64,000 nt of DNA from Heloderma charlesbogerti (Eukaryota > Chordata > Lepidosauria > Squamata > Helodermatidae). The notes below the pieces were generated by a model. It had not been told where the DNA came from and ran no database searches. It saw nothing but the letters and a program-made list of their open reading frames with translations. A program made the translations under genes and the position numbers. Shown here one piece after another: positions 23,592-34,848 of the stretch. The stretch covers positions 118,282 through 182,281 of the forward strand of contig JANEZZ010001640.1 of the NCBI GenBank assembly GCA_026122225.1, written 5' to 3'. How positions within the stretch are numbered: position 1 is the stretch's first letter; each line of letters begins with the position of its first letter.

Positions 23592-24158
23592 TGTCACAAA
23601 TCCCTTGGCCCCCTCTATTCTTAAGCACTCACACACACAAAAATAGAGAGGCTTCAGTCTCATGTCTTTGATTTATTATTCACAGATTCATTAAAGATGC
23701 AAATCCTCGAAGACTCTCTGGCTACAAAGGAATGCCTTCAGGGGATTCAAATGGGATCACCAAAAGCTGCCCGCAGTTTGAAAGGGAGGCTTTCTGGCTA
23801 GGCTAACTTAGGGAGGGAGGTCCTGCCCCTTGCGTGATGCTTCCCTACGTAGCCTCTCACACATTGCTAACCGGGTCGACCGTCAGAGCTCTGCCCCTGA
23901 CGTTTCCCTCTTAGCTCTGCGCCACCGCCTCGTGTCTCTTACGTCACAGTCTCCAATCCCCTCCTCCTCCTGCTCGCTGCTTCTCACAGAGGGGGCAAGG
24001 AGGAAGCTTCATGCTCGGCCATCTGGGAGTTGGTAACCTGAGAAGCACACCTACCCATATCTGAACTGGCTTGTGAAAATGCCTCCCCCAGTTCTGGCTG
24101 CTCCTCTTCTGAATCTGAGCTGCTAACTATCTCCCTGTGCTCAGAATCAATCCTGACA
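23592..24158 (-). mobile_element. Solo LTR 2 (gypsy/ERV-like), 567 bp
   Basis: Bounded by TGTCACAAATC...CAATCCTGACA, with a perfect 5-bp TSD, GTCAG, at 23587-23591 and 24159-24163. In the minus orientation an AATAAA-containing stretch (complement of TTTATTATTC at about 23668-23682) lies ~85 bp before the LTR end, as expected for an R-region polyadenylation signal. It is a relative of LTR 1 and, more distantly, LTR 3. Having its own TSD shows it is an independent insertion reduced by LTR-LTR recombination. Confidence 0.85.
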
Positions 24159-24293
24159 GTCAGTCATAAAACTACACTTCCTGGGCTTACAGGAAGAAAG
24201 AGCTCTTGCCAGAGGTCTGAACTTATGGGATGCAGAGGGCTTTTGGAATTAGGATAAAGGCCACATGCAGGTTGCTCACCCCCTGATATAGAA

Positions 24294-24618
24294 CACAAGT
24301 ACAGAACCTCTTTCAGCCTGAGGGCTGGGTTCCATTTTGAAGAAGCTCTGGTGACAAGTGCAGCCAAAGGCAAAAGGGCATGGCCAAAAACATCCAAATA
24401 CCAGCATATTTTAGCTTAAAACTCTTCCTATCAGTAACTAAGCTTTAGGAGAGGCATTGCAACCTTACAGAATGGGGTAAAACTGCACAAAAGCTGAGGA
24501 ACCACCAAACCATCAGTGGTTGGAGGAAAGGGGGTGGGGCCAAGGGAAAGGGGCATGGCCATCTAGAGAACCATGCAAGGCCAGATCTGGCCCCTGGGTG
24601 TGAGGTTCCACACCCCTG
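24294..24618 (+). mobile_element. hAT-like MITE (family A), copy 3, uninterrupted
   Basis: Starts CACAAGTACAGAACCTC and ends GAGGTTCCACACCCCTG. The flanking octamers ATATAGAA and ATACAGGA match at 6 of 8 positions. It contains the intact CCAGCATATTTTAGCTT (24402-24418), which is the empty-site reference for the BovB insertion in copy 1. About 325 bp, non-coding. Confidence 0.8.
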
Positions 24619-24639
24619 ATACAGGACTTTTAACATGTA

Positions 24640-24830
24640 CAACACACCTCACATGCATCTTGGTAATCCTTACAGCAACCCTGTAAGGTAGGCCAGTGTC
24701 ATCTCCATATTTCAGGTGGGGGGAATGAGACAGAGAAATAGTGGCTTGCCTAAACCTACCTAATGGCAAAGCTGAGATTTGAACCAGGGATTTCCCAACT
24801 CACACAGTTCTCACAGTCCACTAGCCCACC
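24640..24830 (+). mobile_element. Ancient L2/MIR-type repeat
   Basis: TCCTTACAGCAACCCTGTAAGG, then GAATGAGACAGAGAAATAG, TGGCTTGCCTAAACCTACC and GCTGAGATTTGAACCAGGG follow, in order, the well-known 3' core shared by L2 and MIR elements across amniotes. Divergence is high, consistent with an old insertion. Confidence 0.7.
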
Positions 24831-25473
24831 CTCAGCATCCCGTCACATCTCTGTATTTCCCCTTCAAGTGTTTCTTAAGGATGCAAAAGTGAGCCAACAC
24901 TTAAAACAGCATTCATATTCATTTCTGCATCATGTTTACTGCACTCTAAATTTTCAGAGGAGAGTAGCTTGCTAGCTAATTGCTTTACGTTTGGGCACAC
25001 GGCAGGCCATTATTTTTAGCTAAGGTGATAATTTCATGGCTTTACTACCCACTCATGGCAAATGTCAGGCCACCCTTCTATAAGGAAAATGTCAAACACA
25101 TTCATACCATTATAAATAAATTAATATATACCATTAAATGATGCTTCCATGCACTCAGAACAGCACGTTTAGAAGATGTTTTACTGGTGTGGTTTGCATG
25201 GGGGAATCTGGACCAGAGGACCCTAAGCACTATAATACCTCTAGGTACTTTTTCAATATGACTACATATTATTACTGAATTTTAGTCATATAATTATTAC
25301 CAGATAGAATCCACTGATGTACAAATACATTTATTTTCAGTAGGCTTTAATGAGTGAGTGTAAGTTCCTCTTGAGATGTTCAAAATGTCAAGTCAGCACA
25401 AGAGAGAAAAATAAATGTTATGCGTGCAGACCTCCAAATATTATTAGCAATTTAGCCTTCTGCTTAACACTTG

Positions 25474-25911
25474 GATGGAGCAATCTATGGACACTGGACA
25501 CTGTCTAGAGGGCCACAGGAGTTTTCAGTTTCTGGGAACCAAGGTCGGAGCCAGCGCTCTGACCTCAGTTCCCAGAAACTGCGCTCTCCACCCCTGCCCC
25601 ACTCCCTCGTAGCTGGTGCAGTTCTGTCCATGCTGGTTAAATCTCCACACTCAGAAACGGAGAACTGAGACAGGGAAAAGGGGGCACTCCTGGGGGCAGG
25701 CAGAGGAAGCAACTGCAGAAACTGTGTTACACAGCTTCCTATGCATCACGTGGCTCCCCCCGCCCTGCTCTCCAAAGCTCCCCGGCTACACAAAATGCAG
25801 GGTGGCTAGAGCATGGAGGCAAGGATCACTTCCGTGCTCCAGCCGCCCTCATTGGATAGTTGTCAGCCTCTGAGTTCAGAGGCTGATGACTATCTCCATA
25901 GGATTGCAACC
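25474..25911. mobile_element. TTAA-type long MITE, copy 1
   Basis: The left end GGAGCAATCTATGGACA and the right end (reverse complement GGTTGCAATCCTATGGA) are inverted. The interior resembles the element at 31405-31800: TTTCTGGGAACC, CCCACTCCCTCGTAG, GGGTGGCTAGAGCATGGAGG. It contains the hairpin CAGCCTCTGA-GT-TCAGAGGCTG at 25864-25885. Non-coding. Confidence 0.6.
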
Positions 25912-26111
25912 TCTGTAATATAACCTCCAGTGCCAGTCCAATACATTTTGCTGCCTGAAGCAAAGCCTAAATTGTCCACACACATTCCTGTCAGGGCCTA
26001 CAGGTTAAAAAGTTTTGCTGCACATTCAGCACCTTCAGATGCCATACTTCTTCCCCACTATACCTAAGATATAGATCAGGAGTACAGAGAAGAGCTTTTT
26101 CTTAATTTAAG

Positions 26112-26177
26112 CTTGGGGGTTGGACTCGATGGTCTTGTAGGCCCCTTCCAACCCTACTATTCTATGATTCTGTGATA
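26112..26177 (+). mobile_element. CR1 LINE, extreme 3' end
   Basis: GGTTGGACTCGATGGTCTTG, then TAGGCCCCTTCCAACCC and TATTCTATGATTCTGTGAT, is the conserved CR1 3' terminus with its octamer-like tail. Only about 65 bp remain, a severe 5' truncation typical of CR1. Confidence 0.85.
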
Positions 26178-26179
26178 AG

Positions 26180-28225
26180 TATATTCATACCAAAATGTTT
26201 ATAACTTGGCAACTAATTGTACAAGCATACCAAGGAGTTGTGGGAATGTACAAGAAAACATAAATGGCAAAAGGCACTTTACTTCATGGGGTTATGTTCT
26301 AGGGTAACTGTGGGTAATTTAAATATGCTGATACAAAGAAGAAAGTGGGAGAAGGAGAAAATAAGCAGCAGCAGAATATTATAAATAATACATTCTTGAT
26401 TAAAACAGATCCACAATTTATTCCAATAAAATCTGTTTATACCACCGCTAATTGTAATTAAAAGTCAAAGGACACGTGTAAATCTAACCATTCCATCATT
26501 TATTCTCCCAGCTAGTCAACTTTGCGCCCACCCATTAAGCATGGAGCACCTAGTTTATCCATCATGTTCAAGGTTTGTCATGCACGCTCTGCAAACTAAT
26601 CAAAGAGGACTGTATTCAGGAGTCTGGCCCACTGGGGCCTAGAGAGGATGCTGAAAGGACCACCAAACTTAGGTTACTTGGCAAAACAATACAACTGCTA
26701 AGGCCAGCTGGGTAACAGACTGGAATGAACAACTTTACTTGCTTCACACTCCACTCTTATTTGCTCAGGTGTCAAAATGATTACAAAAGCAGTGACTTTC
26801 TAGTACTCAATAGCATTAGCAGATGCTCTGATGTGAAAAGCTGCCGAAGATCTGCAGTCTCATCCATCGAGTTCAGCAGGAAGCTGAAGCTACTCAGCAC
26901 CTTTCGGAGATATTTCAGGGCTGGGAAATTATATTTCCTTAAACAAATACAGCACTAAATACGCTCGGGAGCACAGCATATCAAGAACCAAATCCAGGGG
27001 ATTTCCTCATCAGATTTGTATGGCAATCCCTCTATTATAAAAGGAGATGTGGTTGGAACAGCATGGCTATTAACACTGGGTCTTTGATCTATGGCCCAGT
27101 TATTTATTGAGATTATCCATAGTACCCTTAGAGAGTAGTAAAAGTGTATGAATCAGTGGGAGAAGCTAGACTGTACATTTTACTGAGTTTAAGAAAGTAA
27201 GAGGGCAAAAATTTGTCCTTTGAATACCATTGAAAATTGTAACACTACTTATTAAATATGAAGTTAACCTGTTCCCTTAGAGAAAAATCAGCTTTTATTC
27301 TCAAATATTCCTGAATATCTCAGCATAATCTCTAGCATGCTGGACTAGACCTGAAGGCAAAACAGAAATTCACTGCTTAGAGTTCAACTTACTTACTTTT
27401 ACTGATCATGCCACTCCCCACCCTCAGCAGACTCTGTACTCACAGCCTAAGAGGATCATAACAGGGTATTACCTCTCCTGTTAGGTCCAACTCTAATTTA
27501 ACATGTCATACAAATAGCAGAGAAGGGAGAATGAGACCAAACCCTCCCTGCTTCCAGCCCCAAGAATGAACAGGCCATCTGCAGTTTCAAAGGAGGTTCT
27601 AGAGAATATAGCACACATACGGTTCCAATTAAGGTCTAATCAGAAACAATTGCTATCTCTTGCTTTTCTGCAAAGACCAGCTTTGAAGTGTACAAATCGA
27701 CAAAATACTGAGGTAGCATGCATTAAAATATTGACTTTTATGTAAAGATTCCATTTCATCTTACAGATCCTTTGCAAGTAACAGAAAGAGCAAGAGCAAG
27801 AGCACAAAATACAAAACAAAAAACCACCACAAAAATAAACAGTAGGGTCCCTCTTGGCAAGACACAGCTAAAGTGATGACCTAGATGGAGGCAAACTTGT
27901 TTCTCAAGTGAACTTAATACTGACTAATCAGAAAAGTTGAATCAAGGTGCTATTTTTCAAGACAGCCCATTTTTGGAAATCAGCTTCCAGTTTTTGGAAA
28001 GCACATTTCAGAGCCTGATCTTCTTCCCATACCAAAACTATCTCCTACTTTTATCACTCAAATTCTTACATTCACTCCTCCCTCCCTCTCCTACACAAAT
28101 ATATTCATATGCTATCTAACTCAAACATCTCATTTTTTCACAAGATGGAGAAGTGTTAGAATTCATAGTTATACAAATAAATCCAATTTATATATTACTG
28201 GAGTGAAACAGCTGCTGCTTCACTG
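26180..28225. other. No gene or classifiable repeat seen
   Basis: AT-rich unique-looking DNA. No conserved exon or repeat recognised. Confidence 0.4.
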
Positions 28226-28228
28226 TGG

Positions 28229-28430
28229 CTGGATCCTATGCCAGTCTGGTAATATTTGGATGACTGAATCCCAGAAGGACATTAGGAAGACATAAGCACT
28301 ATCACACCAGAGTCTGTCCACCTCCACCCCAAATCTGGATTGCTGAAGCTGGTTTAGGTAGCATGTGTGTGATCCTAGCAATCCCACGATTTTCAGTTAT
28401 CCAAATACTCCCAGAGTGGAATAGGATCAA
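28229..28430. mobile_element. MITE with ~45-bp inverted ends
   Basis: The left end GGATCCTATGCCAGTCTGG is inverted at the right end (reverse complement TGATCCTATTCCACTCTGG). Pairing continues through TATTTGGATGACTGAA / TATTTGGATAACTGAA. About 200 bp, non-coding. The end motif differs from the TTAA-type family. Confidence 0.65.
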
Positions 28431-28431
28431 A

Positions 28432-29355
28432 CATCAAGAAGCAACCACAATGCTCTGGATCTATGTTAAAATTGAGCCTCAGAATGCTGCCAAGTAACAA
28501 ATATGCTAAATGTGATACCTCAAAACATTACCACGATTTTGTTACTATTTTTCATGTAATATATTGTTTGGCTGGGAAAAGCATTAAGTCTTCTTCTGCA
28601 CTGTTTAATCTGCTGTTGCACAAAATGTCTGAGAATATTTTTTTATCATGAATCCCATTTCCGGACATACAAATAATCGAGATGTTGATTGGCCTGCAAC
28701 TTATACTTGTTCTGTATAATTGTTAGCAAATGTGAGGACATTTTGGCATGACCTCTGGGAATACATGCATGCAAGGAAATTAAATAGCAACAAATAACCT
28801 TGATATTGAGTAGATTAAAATAACATCCAGACAATTAGCATAAATAAGACAATCATGTGCTTTGATACAGAGTAAACATGATGTTTGAAAGGGCTGCTGG
28901 GAAAGAAATGGTCTAGGCTTCATTTTCTCTATTTATAGATCTGTTCAGGTTTTCAAAGTGTTTTCCTCTACAATCATAACGGCTAACTTTTTTTTTTTTT
29001 AAGGTGATAAATGGGAAAAGATCTTTGCCAACTATTCCCCTCTCCAAACACTGCTTAGAGTTCCCAAGGCAATGAAGTTCTAAGTTGTGAAATATTGGAT
29101 GATGATATATAATGTACTTTGGCTTAAAATTAGAATTCCCTTTTTGCTGAACACTGGCTGTTTATAAACATAATATGAAATGTTTTCTAATAAAATAGAA
29201 CCCATAACATTTATACAGTGGTTTTCAATCAAGGAATGGCAAAGGACCCAAAGAGCATTTACCCCTTTCCATCATAAAGTTTAAGGTATTTTTATAACTA
29301 TTTTATACAAGAATGATTTGGGGACAATCCCCTATTAAATGATCCATTAAGGGTG
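28432..29355. other. No gene or classifiable repeat seen
   Basis: AT-rich; a T run at about 28989-29000. Confidence 0.4.
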
Positions 29356-29412
29356 CAATCCTATGCATGTAGGACTTTTTTCTGTCTAAACATGCATAGA
29401 ATTGCACCCTTA
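29356..29412. mobile_element. Minimal TTAA-type MITE (~57 bp)
   Basis: GGGTGCAATCCTATGCATG faces CATGCATAGAATTGCACCC with little between, so it is almost pure terminal inverted repeat. The left flank is TTAA and the right flank TTAT. It looks like an internally deleted version of the 5634-5753 element. Confidence 0.65.
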
Positions 29413-29414
29413 TT

Positions 29415-30870
29415 CTCATAATAGCGGCAATATATGTAGCATATATTCACCTTCCTTACACTTCAGTTCTCATGATAGGCATAGCATAGCTATGGTGATA
29501 CCCCAAGCCAGGCAAACAGAGCTAGTTCCTCTTGCTCTGCTACGCATTATTTGGAGACCCATTAAAACAAGTTAGTGGTACATATCTGATGCATGAGGAC
29601 TGTTTGATGCAAATAGCTATCTGTTTTTAAAATGCCTTGAAGATAAATAGGCTGTCTTTCTATCCCTACCTTCCTGCCTTCCCCTGCCTCTGCCATGCTA
29701 TTCCTATGCTCACTGCATGACAACTGCATGTGATAATGCTGCTCCAAGAGATGACAGTATATCCTAGTGCACCTCTCATACCCATTTGATTTCCTATTGA
29801 ACCTTAAGTTTGATGCATATGAACATTTTGAGTTAAGTGAGCTACACCCCAAAGCATAAATTGTATACCAGGATAGGTAATGCAGAGTAACAATTTCAAA
29901 GTGGGTGATGAGGAACCGTAAGGTTCTCTGGAAACATCTCAAGTCTCCTAAGGGGGAAATTTAGCCATAGCAAACAAGATTGCCTAAAGATAATGTGTCT
30001 GCAACACACCTTCCTCTAAATGTGCAGAGACAAGTATCAGGTGTATTCTAGGTTACACTCTCAAGTAACGTGAGTTGATAAGGAGGGCTTGGAACACCAT
30101 GTGAACAGAGTGTATGCCATAGAATATTCCCAGAATCCTTTGCAACATGCAAGGGCTCTGTAAAGATGAGTCAATGTGGAAAACATTCTATAAAACTAAA
30201 AATCTTAGAAAAAAACAGTCCCACAGCAACTTTAAGTATTGAGACCAATGGTTATGGTGTACAGACTTTAGTTTTATATTCCTTTGTGGATGTTAAGAGC
30301 TGTCTGAAGTAAACACAAGAATGCAACTGCCATATTCAACCAGTATTTCAACTACACTATCAAGCACTACAGTAATTTCTCTATTGGATTTGCTCAAAGG
30401 AACCTTTTGGATCAAATTTTGCTGCCATTACTGGAGAGCGCCACCTTCCTGCTTCTTTTCATAGAATACTAATTGATATTATTGGATGTTGATAATTACA
30501 TACAGAAGAACTCCTCTTTTCTAGCAAACACTGGTGATTTTACAGCTTGCTCTAATGTTTTGCATGCACATCACATGCAAACTTTAAATGTCAAGAACAT
30601 ACACATTTTGAAAAAGGTTTAACGTGCTACAGCAACTGGGACAGGCCTCTGTTCTTTAAGAGAAATTCCATTCTATGGCTTGACTGGGTACAGTCCCATA
30701 TTTGGGGCAGCATAGAACCATGATGGAGAAGGAATCTGACTTGTAATGTTCAAGAGTATTCTACTATAATGCTATATTACCCTCTTCCTTAAAAGTTGTA
30801 GTATTAAGGGTGACCTTTTTTTTGGACATTTTATTAACTTGTGGTCGCTACACTGGAAGATATTTGACAA
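29415..30870. other. No gene or classifiable repeat seen
   Basis: AT-rich DNA; the 126-codon minus-strand open frame at 29562-29942 shows no recognisable similarity. Confidence 0.4.
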
Positions 30871-31404
30871 AGCTTTAGACAGTGATGTGGTGAAGAATTT
30901 TTTCCAAAACAGAACATTTTCTGGAAATTTTTCCAGTGCTTTATTTTTCTACAGAAAATTTTCCATTTCCTAAGTTCATTAGTAAACATGAATGTATGCC
31001 AATTGCAAATACAATATTAGGGAAACCTGGCAGTTTCAAAGTTGTAATTAATGTTTCAGGTGATTATCCTAGCAAATATGTGAGATAGTATATATATGTC
31101 ATTGAAATGCATATAACTCTCAGAGTGAAATTGAACTAATAATCATTAGTGATGGTGAAACTGAAGGTGCCCCAATGACCTTAGAGGAAGAGAGTTGAAC
31201 TCTGCTGAAATAAATGAGTAGTTGTCAGTATATCATGCACAGTTCTTTCAGTTGCTGAAATTAAGTAGTGTGTTAACGGTTTTCAGTACCTTTGTTAAAT
31301 TTAAACAAATTTAAATTTAAACAATAAAAGAGAAGTGCAGGCTATTGTCTTTACATTTTTACAAGTATTCCAATAATTTTTTTTTTTTACATAATCTCAC
31401 ATTA

Positions 31405-31800
31405 AGGGCACAATCCTATGGCCGCTAGACAGTGGCTAGATGGCCATAGGATTGGTCAGTTTCCAGGAACCGACCTCTGAGCCTGTGCTCCACGGTTGGT
31501 TCCCAGAGAACTGCCTCTCCGCCCCCTCCCCCACTGCCTTGTAGGCAGTGCAGATCGTTCCTGGGCTCCGGGCTCGTAACAGCAGCACAGAGCGGGGCAA
31601 AAGGTGGCATTCCCAGGGCAGGGAGGGACGGGGAATGTGAAAGTGCCGGTACAACACTTCCTATATGTCGTCCAGCCTCCGCACCCTGTGCTCTGACATC
31701 CCGTGGCTGTGAATGTAGGGTGGCTGGAGCACAGAGAAGATCCTGAGAGTTCAAAAGAGAGTTCAGAAGCAGCCACCTATCCTGATAGGATTGCTCCCTA
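31405..31800. mobile_element. TTAA-type long MITE, copy 2
   Basis: The ends are GGGCACAATCCTATGGC and, inverted, TAGGGAGCAATCCTATC. The left flank is TTAA. The body matches 25474-25911 (CAGTTTCCAGGAACC, CCCCACTGCCTTGTAGG, AGGGTGGCTGGAGCACAG). Overlapping open frames on the minus strand (31425-31776) are fortuitous products of its GC-rich body. Confidence 0.65.
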
Positions 31801-31945
31801 AGTGTGCTTTAATTTTTTTCCTCAAACAATTCAGGTCAAATACTTGTGTTACATTGGGCCAAAAATTAATACAGGGTACTTTTTTTTAGCTTTGTTGTTT
31901 ACAAAATACAAGGAAATAAACATGCTACATTAGATCTCTTTAGTG

Positions 31946-32057
31946 CAGCCTTCCCCAACCTGGTGCCCTCCAGGTGTGTTAGACTGCACCATGCTAGCTG
32001 GGATTTATAGGCGTTGCAGTCCAACACAACTGGAGGGCACCAGGTTGGGGAAGGCTG
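31946..32057. mobile_element. hAT-like palindromic MITE, near-perfect fold-back
   Basis: CAGCCTTCCCCAACCTGGTG at the left is exactly inverted at the right, and the arms extend through CCCTCCAG; the 112-bp element folds almost completely. The flanking octamers CTTTAGTG and CTCTAGGG agree at 6 of 8. Related elements lie at 605-744 and, less closely, 62088-62212. Confidence 0.8.
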
Positions 32058-32234
32058 CTCTAGGGCATCAGAAAATTTTCTGATGCAAATAACCCTAAGC
32101 AAATTAATTTAATTTTCATTGGAAAATGTTCCACTGCAAATGACCCTAATTTGCACTGGAAATTTTTCCAGAAACGTTTTGCAAAATTTTCCAATTCAAA
32201 ATTTTCCAGAAAACACACATCACTGGTTTTAGAA

Positions 32235-33440
32235 ATAAAATTTGAGTCCTGCATGCAATGCAGCTGTATTCTGCAACCAGAATGACAAACGAACAGAAAT
32301 GGGGGGGGGGGAGAATCCACCACTGAAATTTTTTATTGTAGAATCAATTAATTATACTCCTGGTTTCTTAAGAGGGCAACCTAATTTGTGTTACAGCTTT
32401 CCAAAATTACACAAAATTACATGATTAATAATTTATATTATAAGAGGTGACTGGTGGATATAGATGGTATAACTAACTACTCCAGAGCGTGATGGAGATC
32501 TCAAAGAAACCTCCAGCTCTTCATCATATTTCTCATTATGCTCTCAGGGGATCATCTCAAACTGCACCAAGGATCCCAGGTAAAGCATCACAGCAATATT
32601 ATATGTATTGAATGCATTGCATCTGTGTTTTCTTGAATTTAGCAATACTATATTAAAGTTTAAATATTATACTGTGACTCCTCTCAAAATGCAATGCTAT
32701 GGCAGAGTCCTATCAAGCATTTTGGTATCTCACACTAAATTATCAATAAAAGCAAATTCTTATGTTACTTTATTCTATGTCTGTAAGAGGCTCCTATTTG
32801 TTAAGTATAGACATTTGGAACATGCCAAATAATTAACTGAATCTATTTATGATCATTAAAAAATTTCCTAGCATTTCTGAGCATGGCACCAACTTGTTTT
32901 TCATCTTGCTGTAAAGTAGAAAACAATGCCTTACTTTCTTTCTGAAATATATGTAACCCCAAAACTGGTGTGTTCCCCATGTGTTTTGCACATATGTGTT
33001 GACTTCAAAAACATATTTATACAATCAGACCCATATATAGGTGAAACACACCCAGTCAAGAACGTGGGAAATTGTAGATGGCACGTACAATGTGGTGGTT
33101 TTCAAAGACGTCAGCTGGTGACCAAATGGCAAGAGTGGCAGCCTGTGATACAAACGCTTTAAAGGAAAATATTTATTTAAAATGGGATTTGGGGGCAACT
33201 GGCTTAATATCTATTCTTCTGCCAAATATAAATAATATTAAGATGTTATTAACAATTGGACCACCAACTAAATACTATACATTTTGGCATACTATGGAAT
33301 AGAGGATATTTTAAGGGGTATCTGTGACATCTTATATGAGGAAAAAGAACTTGAGATAGAAAGGGGGGAAGCAAAGCTAACTCTCAGTGGCTTTGATCTT
33401 TAAAAAAAGAGTTCTGTTAATTTGCTTCTTACTATGCTTT
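32235..33440. other. No gene or classifiable repeat seen
   Basis: AT-rich DNA with a G10 tract at about 32301-32310. Confidence 0.4.
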
Positions 33441-33444
33441 AAAT

Positions 33445-33800
33445 CAGGGGTAAACAGAAAGTAGATCATAATCTAATGGTAGATTTCTGGGTGATTTGCA
33501 ATAGATCAGAAAGAGTTTCCAACTCCCAACTGTTTAAGTAATGGAAATAACAACAAGGCTTCTCTCCCAGTCTAAATTAGACTGCTAAAATAAAGAAAAC
33601 CAGGTAGATTCTTGTGTGAGAGAACTGTGGTCCCAGTTCTGGTACTAAAAATAAAAAGGAGTACCTGCTCCTTAATACGAAGTGTATGATCTCTCTCTGC
33701 TCCAGTCCCCCCTATTTTTCACCTCACACCAGTTGGTGGTTCTTGGGTTTCAAGTAAAAAACAAGGTCGATCCTGCAAGTTTGAAGTCTACCTACCCCTG
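33445..33800. mobile_element. Putative hAT-like MITE
   Basis: CAGGGGTAAACAGAAAGTAG at the left and CTACCTACCCCTG at the right form short CAGGGGTA inverted ends, a form common among hAT elements. The flanking octamers do not match, so the TSD is not supported. Confidence 0.4.
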
Positions 33801-34848
33801 ATATTTGAACTTCACATTCCAGTTATGGTAATCCAGTCATGCAGTGCCACTTTCATCATTAAGAGAAGTAGTTGCGATCTAAACTGAAAAATTGGTACAA
33901 CCGTGTATTTTGGGAATGAAGGAGAAACAGTGGTATCTCACACTTTGAACGAACTCAGAAACAACCAGACTGCACTCTCTACAGCCAAACAAGCATCCTA
34001 ACGTACTTTGTTTGAAGACTGGGGAAGTCCATCCTGCTATATTTCCTATCAATTCTAAACCCCATTATAAAAAGCTAACTATTCAATACTGGCTGCAGAG
34101 TTGAACTATCGTATCTAGAGAACTTAATGTCCAGAGACAATTCTTCAGGAACCTAATCTCTTTTGAGCAACTGTCTTCCTTCGTCACACCAGCCTCAAAA
34201 GGTATCCTAACCAGAATTAATCAGATAAAACTCATCAGTATCAGATCTGCTCTTCCAGCATATGGTAATGCATGGTTCCCCAATGTGGTGCCAACAGGTG
34301 CTAGGACCCTCAACTGCGACGATGAAGCTCTCCACTTCCTGCCCCCTTCAAAAATGTATTTTAAATAAAAACCTTGAAAAACGTTAGGGTGCCAGTTCCT
34401 GTTCCTGCAACTGCTGCAGATCAGCTTTTGCAGGCAGGAAGAGAAGGAAAAAGTTGCTTTTTGGCCCTGCCCAATCTTCTGCCCCACTTCATGGATCACT
34501 GCCTTGTGGCGAAGGGGCTTGCGTAACTCAGTGAAGCAATAAGCTATGCTGTGCAGGGCCACCCAAGACGGACAGGTCATGGTGGAGAGTTCTGACAAAA
34601 TATGGTCCACTGGAGAAGGAAATGGCAATCCACTCCAGTATTCTTGCCAAGAAAACCCCATGGAACGTATCACAAGGCTAAAAGATATGATGCCGGGAGA
34701 TGAGCCCCTCAGGTCAGAAGGTGTCCAATATACTACTGGGGAAGAGCAGAGGGAATTTCCAAGTAGCGCCAGAAAGAGTGAAGTGGCTGGGCCAAAGCCG
34801 AAAGGACACTCAGCTGTGGATGTGTCTGGTGGTGAAAAGAAAGTCTGA

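Larger units (their letters stand above)
30880..32225. mobile_element. hAT-like non-autonomous element (1.35 kb) with nested MITEs
   Basis: The terminal inverted repeat CAGTGATGTG is exact at 30880-30889 and, inverted, at 32216-32225. The flanking octamers GCTTTAGA (30872-30879) and GTTTTAGA (32226-32233) match at 7 of 8, fitting hAT insertion. Subterminal regions are rich in GGAAAATTTTCC-like words at both ends. Nested inside are a TTAA-type MITE (31405-31800) and a smaller hAT-like MITE (31946-32057). No transposase frame remains. Confidence 0.75.

Noticed and set aside
21921..24158. Two LTRs as the ends of one provirus
   Set aside because: Each has its own TSD at both sides and the interval holds a hAT-like MITE, not gag/pol.
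31425..31776. Overlapping ~100-codon minus-strand frames
   Set aside because: They fall wholly inside a GC-rich MITE repeated at 25474-25911, where the frames are not conserved.
33445..33800. hAT element with 8-bp TSD
   Set aside because: The CAGGGGTA ends look right but the flanking octamers do not match, so only a low-confidence element was reported.
34546..34848. Separate small ORF upstream of the BovB endonuclease
   Set aside because: It lies in the BovB 5' region and has no recognised domain; treated as 5' untranslated or vestigial sequence of the element.
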